Made by a program: the position numbers and the translations under genes. Below are positions 60,190-64,000 of a DNA stretch of 64,000 nt, in pieces; positions within the stretch are counted from its first letter, which is position 1; each line of letters opens with the position of its first letter. The stretch comes from Kribbella pratensis (GTDB lineage Bacteria > Actinomycetota > Actinomycetes > Propionibacteriales > Kribbellaceae). The stretch is taken from the NCBI RefSeq assembly GCF_004366075.1, contig NZ_SODU01000001.1, forward strand, positions 1,631,036 to 1,695,035, written 5' to 3'. A model generated the notes under the pieces. That model saw only the letters and a program-made list of their open reading frames with translations. It had not been told where the DNA came from and searched no databases.

Positions 60190-60659
60190 GTCGAGGTGAT
60201 CCGGTCGATCGTGAACGTGGCCTGCTTGCTGTTCGCGATGCCGACCCGGATGCGGTAGCCGCCGATCGCCGCGGACTTCTTCGGCCCGAGCGTGACGTGC
60301 TTGTTGCCGACGTAGAACGTGATGGCGGTCTTGTGCACCTCGTACCCGACCATTTGCCCGCCGTTGCAGGTGAAGCCCTGGTCGGAGATGAAGATGTTGC
60401 TGCCCGAGAAGTCGAACCTGCCGTCCTTGAACGACCCGGTGCAGTCCGCCTCCGGCACAACCGGCTTGGGCTTCACCGTCGGCTTCGGCGTCGGCGTCGG
60501 TGTGGGCTTCGGTGTGGGCCGCGGGGTCGGCGTGACGACGGGCGTCGGCGTACTGCTGACCGGCGTAGACCCACCCGCCGACCAGGTCCCTGACCCGCCA
60601 CTGCACCCCGCCAGCACCAACACCGCACCCACCACGCCGACCCACCGCAGCTCACCCAT
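60186..60659 (-). CDS. Lipoprotein with Pro/Thr/Lys-rich linker
   Basis: 157 residues from ATG 60659. The signal MGELRWVGVVGAVLVLAGC ends in the lipobox LAGC with Cys19. A linker of PTP/PKP repeats (about 40-68) could span the peptidoglycan. The C-terminal domain of about 85 residues has two cysteines (ADCTGSFKDGRFDF, GFTCNGGQMVGYEV) and a beta-rich pattern ending FTIDRITST. No known family recognised. Converges on adoK, overlapping by 4 bp. Confidence 0.78.
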   Translation of the reverse strand: MGELRWVGVVGAVLVLAGCSGGSGTWSAGGSTPVSSTPTPVVTPTPRPTPKPTPTPTPKPTVKPKPVVPEADCTGSFKDGRFDFSGSNIFISDQGFTCNGGQMVGYEVHKTAITFYVGNKHVTLGPKKSAAIGGYRIRVGIANSKQATFTIDRITST

Positions 60660-60712
60660 ACCGCCAGCGTCCCAACACCCCAACGGTCAGGCGTCCGGAT
60701 GTCCGCAACCTG

Positions 60713-61132
60713 TCATGCCAGACGCGCGAGGGCACCCGTTTGGGCCAGCAGGGCGAAGCGGTCCGGGGAGCCCCAGTGTTCGACGATCCGGCCGTCGACG
60801 ACTCGCGCCTGCTCGAACAGCACGATGTCGATCGGGGCATTGCTCGGCGGCCCGAAGAACGATCCGGTCGCCGTACCCCGTGCGCGGCCTCGTGCCCAGA
60901 CCAGGTCACCGACGACGACGGAATCCTCCAGCGTGTAGACGATGTCCGGCACCAGCTCGTGCACCTGCCGGATCGCGGCCTTGACCTGCGCGCGGGCCTC
61001 CTCGCCCCGTCCGACCAGGCCGAACTGGTGCTCGATCAGGTCCGGCGCACAGAGCTCGTCGACGATCCCGTCGTTCCCGGTCGCGAATCCTTCGTGCAGG
61101 ATCCGCTCCAGAACGTCCAGCGGTGTTCCCAT
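60713..61132 (-). CDS. SnoaL/NTF2-like protein
   Basis: 139 residues from ATG 61132 with AGGGGGAG just upstream. LDVLERILHEGFATGNDGIV, DELCAPDLIEHQFGLVGRGE, DIVYTLEDSVVVGDLVWARG and the C-terminal FEQARVVDGRIVEHWGSPDR are characteristic of SnoaL-like polyketide-cyclase/ester-cyclase folds. EHQF and the EHWG end place polar residues at the usual pocket positions. It is divergent from a TetR regulator with three palindromes between, so it is probably induced by that regulator's ligand. Confidence 0.88.
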   Translation of the reverse strand: MGTPLDVLERILHEGFATGNDGIVDELCAPDLIEHQFGLVGRGEEARAQVKAAIRQVHELVPDIVYTLEDSVVVGDLVWARGRARGTATGSFFGPPSNAPIDIVLFEQARVVDGRIVEHWGSPDRFALLAQTGALARLA

Positions 61133-61148
61133 GACTCCCCCTTTGGAT

Positions 61149-61200
61149 TGCACTAGCAGTGCACTCGATGCAGTGTCACTGCACTGAACACAGTGATAGT
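61149..61200. promoter_or_regulatory. Three palindromes and -10 between SnoaL-like and TetR genes
   Basis: TGCACT-AGC-AGTGCA (61149-61163), TGCAGTG-T-CACTGCA (61169-61183) and CACTG-AACA-CAGTG (61182-61195) all use the half site CACTG/CAGTG. GATAGT (61195-61200) overlaps the last one and lies eight bases before the TetR ATG. Multiple sites of one half-site type suggest cooperative binding by the adjacent TetR protein. Confidence 0.8.
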
Positions 61201-61208
61201 GTGCCGAC

Positions 61209-61802
61209 ATGGCCGAACCTGTCAAGACCTACCGCCAAGTGCAGGCGGAGGAGACGCGGATCCGGATCGCGCAGGCGGCGCGCCGGCTGTTCGCCGCGCA
61301 GGGGTACGGCGCCACCAGCATCGACGCGATCGCCAAGGAGGCCGGGGTGGCGACCCGGACCGTGTACTCCGCGTTCGGCACCAAGCGGGAGATCCTGTCG
61401 CTGATCTGCGACCAGTGGCTGAGCGAGGCCGGTGCGATCGAGCGGGCCGGGCAGGTGTTCGCGATCGAGGGCCCGGCCGAGCGACTCCGCGGCGCCGCGG
61501 GCTGGCTGACGAACCTGTACGCCGCCGGCTTCGACGTCGTCCTGATCTTCGAGGCGGCCACCGACGAGAGCCCCGAGACCAAGGCCCTGCTGCGTTCGAA
61601 ACTTGCCGGCCGCAACGAGGTAATGGACGCGATGATCGCATCACTGGAGAGCGAGCTGCGCATCCCGCTCAAGCAGGCGCAGGCTGTCTACCGCGCGCTG
61701 GCGGCGCCCGGTGTCTATCAGGAACTCGTGGATGAGTCCGGCTGGACGCCGGCAGAGTTCGAGCGCTTCGTCGCCGACTCTCTCGAACGACAGCTGCTCT
61801 GA
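61209..61802 (+). CDS. TetR-family transcriptional regulator
   Basis: 197 residues. HTH with RIRIAQAARRLFAAQGYGAT, SIDAIAKEAGVATRTVYSAF and FGTKREILSLI; the C-terminal part has a TetR_C-like helical ligand domain with GWLTNLYAAGFDVVLIFEAA. Probably represses itself and the SnoaL-like gene through the palindromes upstream. The 77 bp between its stop and the end of the capA-like gene hold nothing recognised. Confidence 0.92.
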   Translation: MAEPVKTYRQVQAEETRIRIAQAARRLFAAQGYGATSIDAIAKEAGVATRTVYSAFGTKREILSLICDQWLSEAGAIERAGQVFAIEGPAERLRGAAGWLTNLYAAGFDVVLIFEAATDESPETKALLRSKLAGRNEVMDAMIASLESELRIPLKQAQAVYRALAAPGVYQELVDESGWTPAEFERFVADSLERQLL

Positions 61803-61879
61803 GCTCGGATCGGTCGACCGCCGCGGAGCTGGACGAGCCGGTGTCGACCGACAGAGACGAGCCCTCCAGCCCTTCGAGC

Positions 61880-62980
61880 TCACGTGAGCCGGAGCAGTCC
61901 GTCGTCATCGACGCGGACCCGGGTGCCATATCCGCGGCTCACCTCATCGAGCGTCCGGCACGACCACTCGCGGTCCCTGGGGCCGGCGGGGCGCAGTCGG
62001 ATCCGATGGGCCTGCATGACGCCCATGCGAAGGTCTGCAAGCCTGCCTGTCGGCTCCAGGCCGGCGAAGTAGAGCAGGCGGAGGTCGTCGCGGTAGTGCT
62101 CGTAGCCGGCAATGCCCTCGTAGTCGTCGATCAGGCCGCCGCACCCGTACAGAACGAGCCGATCGCGATACACCTCGATGGGCCGCGGGTGATGGGAGGA
62201 GTGTCCGTGGACCAGGTCGACGCCGCCGTCGATCACCCGATGCGCGAAACGCCGCTGGCTCGACAGGACGTCGTACCCCCAGTTCGACCCCCAGTGCACC
62301 GACAGCACGACGATGTCCCCGGGGCGCTTGAGGGCCTGAATCCGGTCGACGACGGCGCTGACCGTGTCGCGGGACAGATCGGGCAGCAGAGCGATCCCGG
62401 GTCGGTTGTCGGTGGCAGCCCAATCGATGGGTACGCCGCTCGTCGTCGTGCCGAACGCGAAAACCAGGACCCGTCCGTGCGTGGTCGGCACGACCGCCGG
62501 CCGGACAGCTTCCGTCGTCATACGACCTGCACCGACGGCTCGTACGCCGGCGCGGCCGAGCACCTCGAGTGTTTCGGACAGTCCCTCGACGCCGAAGTCG
62601 AGGATGTGGTTGTTGGCGAGACTGCAGACATCGGGCTCGCCGGCGATCAACGCTGGATGGTTCGCCGGATTCATCCGGTAGTGCACGGCTTTGCCGGGAA
62701 CCGCGTGGCCGCGCGCCGTCACACTGGTCTCCAGGTTCACCAGCCGCACGTCCGGCGCGAACCGATCGAACAGGGCGAGCGCGTCACCCCATGGCCAGTC
62801 GAACGCAACCGGCGCCGGGATCGGCCCGTTCATCGCCTCGGCCAGCTGGACATAGGTTCGGGCGTCGCGGACCCACGCTTCCCACAGCGCCGGATCGCCC
62901 GGGTGCGGAAGGATCTGGTCGACCCCTCGACCGAGCATCACATCGCCACCGAGGAACACCGTCAGAACATCGTCGGCCAC
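61880..62980 (-). CDS. CapA-family protein (metallophosphatase-like)
   Basis: 366 residues from GTG 62980, with GGAGGAA upstream. CapA features are VFLGGDVMLGRGVDQILPHP, LVNLETSVTARGHAVPGKAV, PDVCSLANNHILDFGVEGLS, VVLSVHWGSNWGYDVLSSQ and GHSSHHPRPIEVYRDRLVLY. The family takes part in poly-gamma-glutamate capsule formation in Bacillus, but many actinobacterial members without a signal peptide, like this one, have unknown roles. TAGCCT on the minus strand (63015-63020) is its probable -10. The open frame further upstream is not coding. Confidence 0.9.
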   Translation of the reverse strand: MADDVLTVFLGGDVMLGRGVDQILPHPGDPALWEAWVRDARTYVQLAEAMNGPIPAPVAFDWPWGDALALFDRFAPDVRLVNLETSVTARGHAVPGKAVHYRMNPANHPALIAGEPDVCSLANNHILDFGVEGLSETLEVLGRAGVRAVGAGRMTTEAVRPAVVPTTHGRVLVFAFGTTTSGVPIDWAATDNRPGIALLPDLSRDTVSAVVDRIQALKRPGDIVVLSVHWGSNWGYDVLSSQRRFAHRVIDGGVDLVHGHSSHHPRPIEVYRDRLVLYGCGGLIDDYEGIAGYEHYRDDLRLLYFAGLEPTGRLADLRMGVMQAHRIRLRPAGPRDREWSCRTLDEVSRGYGTRVRVDDDGLLRLT

Positions 62981-63115
62981 AGTTCCTCCACCAGCGTGTG
63001 CGGAGCCCAACCTCAGGCTAGCGCTCCACTGAGGAACGGCTCGCGGTACGCCTGAATGCGCCGACCCTCCACCGCCACGAGCAACAGAGCAGACGCGGAG
63101 GTGCGCGATCCTGCC

Positions 63116-63141
63116 CGGGCAGCGCCACGGTTCGCTGCCCG
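63116..63141 (-). terminator. Terminator hairpin after the HNH gene
   Basis: CGGGCAGCG (63116-63124) pairs with CGCTGCCCG (63133-63141), 9 bp with an 8-nt loop, about 40 bp beyond the stop of the minus-strand HNH gene. The rest of 62981-63179 holds the capA promoter only. Confidence 0.75.
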
Positions 63142-63179
63142 ACCTGGTGCCACCACGCCCTACTGGCTGGCGGTGCTGG

Positions 63180-64000
63180 TCAGAAGGGTGGCAGGTCGTG
63201 AGCTGTCTGCCGGAGGCCGGTGGTTGCGTCGGGCTGTTGGGTGACAGGGCCGGTGGTGGGGTTTGCGTCGGGTTGTTGGGTGATGGGGCCGCGGGCGGGT
63301 GGAACGGTGGTGTAGCGGTGACCGGTGGGCGTGGTGAGGGTGATTGACCCGTCGGGGTGGCTGGTGGTGGTCCAGCCCCAGGCGGGGGTGTCTTTGATGA
63401 CGTGGTGATATTCGCAGTACGGCCCCATCCCGGACAGACTCGTGCGCCCGGACTGTGCGAACGGGGTGAGGTGGTCGCGGTCGCAGTCGCGCGAGGTGCG
63501 GTTGCAGCCGGGCCAGGCACACACGGGGTGGCGGGCGAGCAAAGTCTCGGTCACCAACGCACCGGGGTCGTGGCGGGTGGTGGAGGCCTCGAGCACGGTG
63601 CCGTTGGTGGGGTCGGTGAGGAGCCGTCGCCAGGTGCCGTCGGTGGCGATGCGGCGGGCCAGGTCGGCGGGGATGGGTCCGTAGCCGGTGAGTTCGGCGG
63701 GGTCATTGTCGAGGCCGAGCAGGGTTGAGGCGGGGACGACGACCTCGATGTGGGGGCGGCGGCGGTGCTGGTCGGGCAGCCGCCGGCCGAGCCAGTCCAG
63801 CCCATTGCGCAGGATGTGCTCGAACAGATCCGCAGCCACATCCGCACGCCGCTGCTCGACGGTACGGACGTCCTTCCCGGCACCGGCATCAGCACCCTCA
63901 CCCGCGCCGGCACCCGCATCAGCACCCGCGCCAATACCCGCACCGGCACCAGCATCAGCATCAGCGCTATCCGCGCCAGCACCGGCACCCACGTCAACAC
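63180..64000 (-). CDS. HNH endonuclease-domain protein, DUF222/13E12 type, 5' part missing
   Basis: The frame is open at the window edge, so the N-terminal DUF222 part is not seen. The visible 273 codons start in an Ala/Gly/Asp-rich low-complexity stretch of about 45 residues, continue with RRADVAADLFEHILRNGLDW and IEVVVPASTLLGLDNDPAEL, and reach the HNH region: CAWPGCNRTSRDCDRDHLTPF, then CEYHHVIKDTPAWGW. Cysteines and His-Asn-His-like positions are intact. The C-terminus has two TQQPDA repeats. Such 13E12-type genes occur in many copies in actinobacteria, and their activity is uncertain. Confidence 0.88.
   Translation of the reverse strand, partial: VDVGAGAGADSADADAGAGAGIGAGADAGAGAGEGADAGAGKDVRTVEQRRADVAADLFEHILRNGLDWLGRRLPDQHRRRPHIEVVVPASTLLGLDNDPAELTGYGPIPADLARRIATDGTWRRLLTDPTNGTVLEASTTRHDPGALVTETLLARHPVCAWPGCNRTSRDCDRDHLTPFAQSGRTSLSGMGPYCEYHHVIKDTPAWGWTTTSHPDGSITLTTPTGHRYTTVPPARGPITQQPDANPTTGPVTQQPDATTGLRQTAHDLPPF

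Noticed and set aside
62981..63520. Upstream extension of the CapA-family frame
   Set aside because: Pro/Thr/Ser-rich antisense of the HNH gene and an intergenic region; GTG 62980 has a good ribosome binding site.
1..64000. tRNA, rRNA, CRISPR array, insertion sequence or prophage
   Set aside because: Gaps between genes were read; no cloverleaf, no repeat-spacer pattern, no transposase or integrase frame and no run of phage structural genes was found. The amidase at 54009 alone is not enough for a prophage.

Overview
This 64 kb window is chromosomal DNA from a high-GC actinobacterium. The evidence is GC-rich codon use throughout, frequent GTG starts, actinobacterial families (DUF3043, DUF4191, XRE/MmyB-type regulators, an Rv2202c-like adenosine kinase, a DUF222/13E12-type HNH protein) and the neighbourhood pepA-lpd-sucB followed by lipB, lipA, a DUF4191 gene, an RDD gene and glnA, which is the order I know from Streptomyces and relatives. 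A Kribbella- or Nocardioides-like member of Propionibacteriales is my best guess, but that is inference. No rRNA, tRNA, CRISPR array, insertion sequence or prophage was seen.

Left part (1-12.9 kb): the end of a PspA gene, a DUF3043 membrane protein and an aldo/keto reductase. Next comes a cobalamin riboswitch heading a six-gene operon: a secreted protein, the T, fused AA and S parts of an ECF vitamin transporter, then CobU and CobS. It combines uptake of corrinoids with the last steps of building the nucleotide loop. A ROK repressor follows, with a sugar ABC importer (binding protein, single-domain ATPase, permease). From 13 to 19 kb an oligopeptide-type importer (C-A-B-D-F order) runs on the minus strand.

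Central core (19.4-43.6 kb): gcvT and pepA are divergent, then lpd, sucB, lipB, lipA and glnA. These connect lipoate metabolism, 2-oxo acid oxidation, glycine cleavage and nitrogen assimilation. A membrane-anchored pseudokinase lies divergent from lipB. Between lipB and lipA sit about 8 kb of other genes: a cytosolic-type sulfatase, a membrane protein with a repetitive acidic tail, a LysR regulator, and a two-component system with a NatAB-like ABC exporter.

Accessory right part (43.7-64 kb): a small cassette of atypical composition with a three-helix membrane protein and a 51-residue basic protein, closed by a group of strong palindromes. Then come three consecutive divergent regulator/oxidoreductase modules (TetR with AKR, XRE with SDR, XRE with AKR), a secreted GH76 mannanase behind a LacI-type box, a flavin monooxygenase, and an NTF2-like/MarR operon whose promoter overlaps a perfect palindrome. 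The end holds an orphan amidase, a MazG-like protein, a PadR/HAAS pair, an ABC transporter with a DUF6297-like permease and an O-methyltransferase, adenosine kinase, an NTF2-like/TetR divergent pair with three palindromes, a CapA-family protein, and a truncated HNH-endonuclease-family gene at the window edge.

A recurring feature is a -10-like hexamer placed 6-8 nt before the start codon, seen at fourteen genes. It suggests that many messages here are leaderless.
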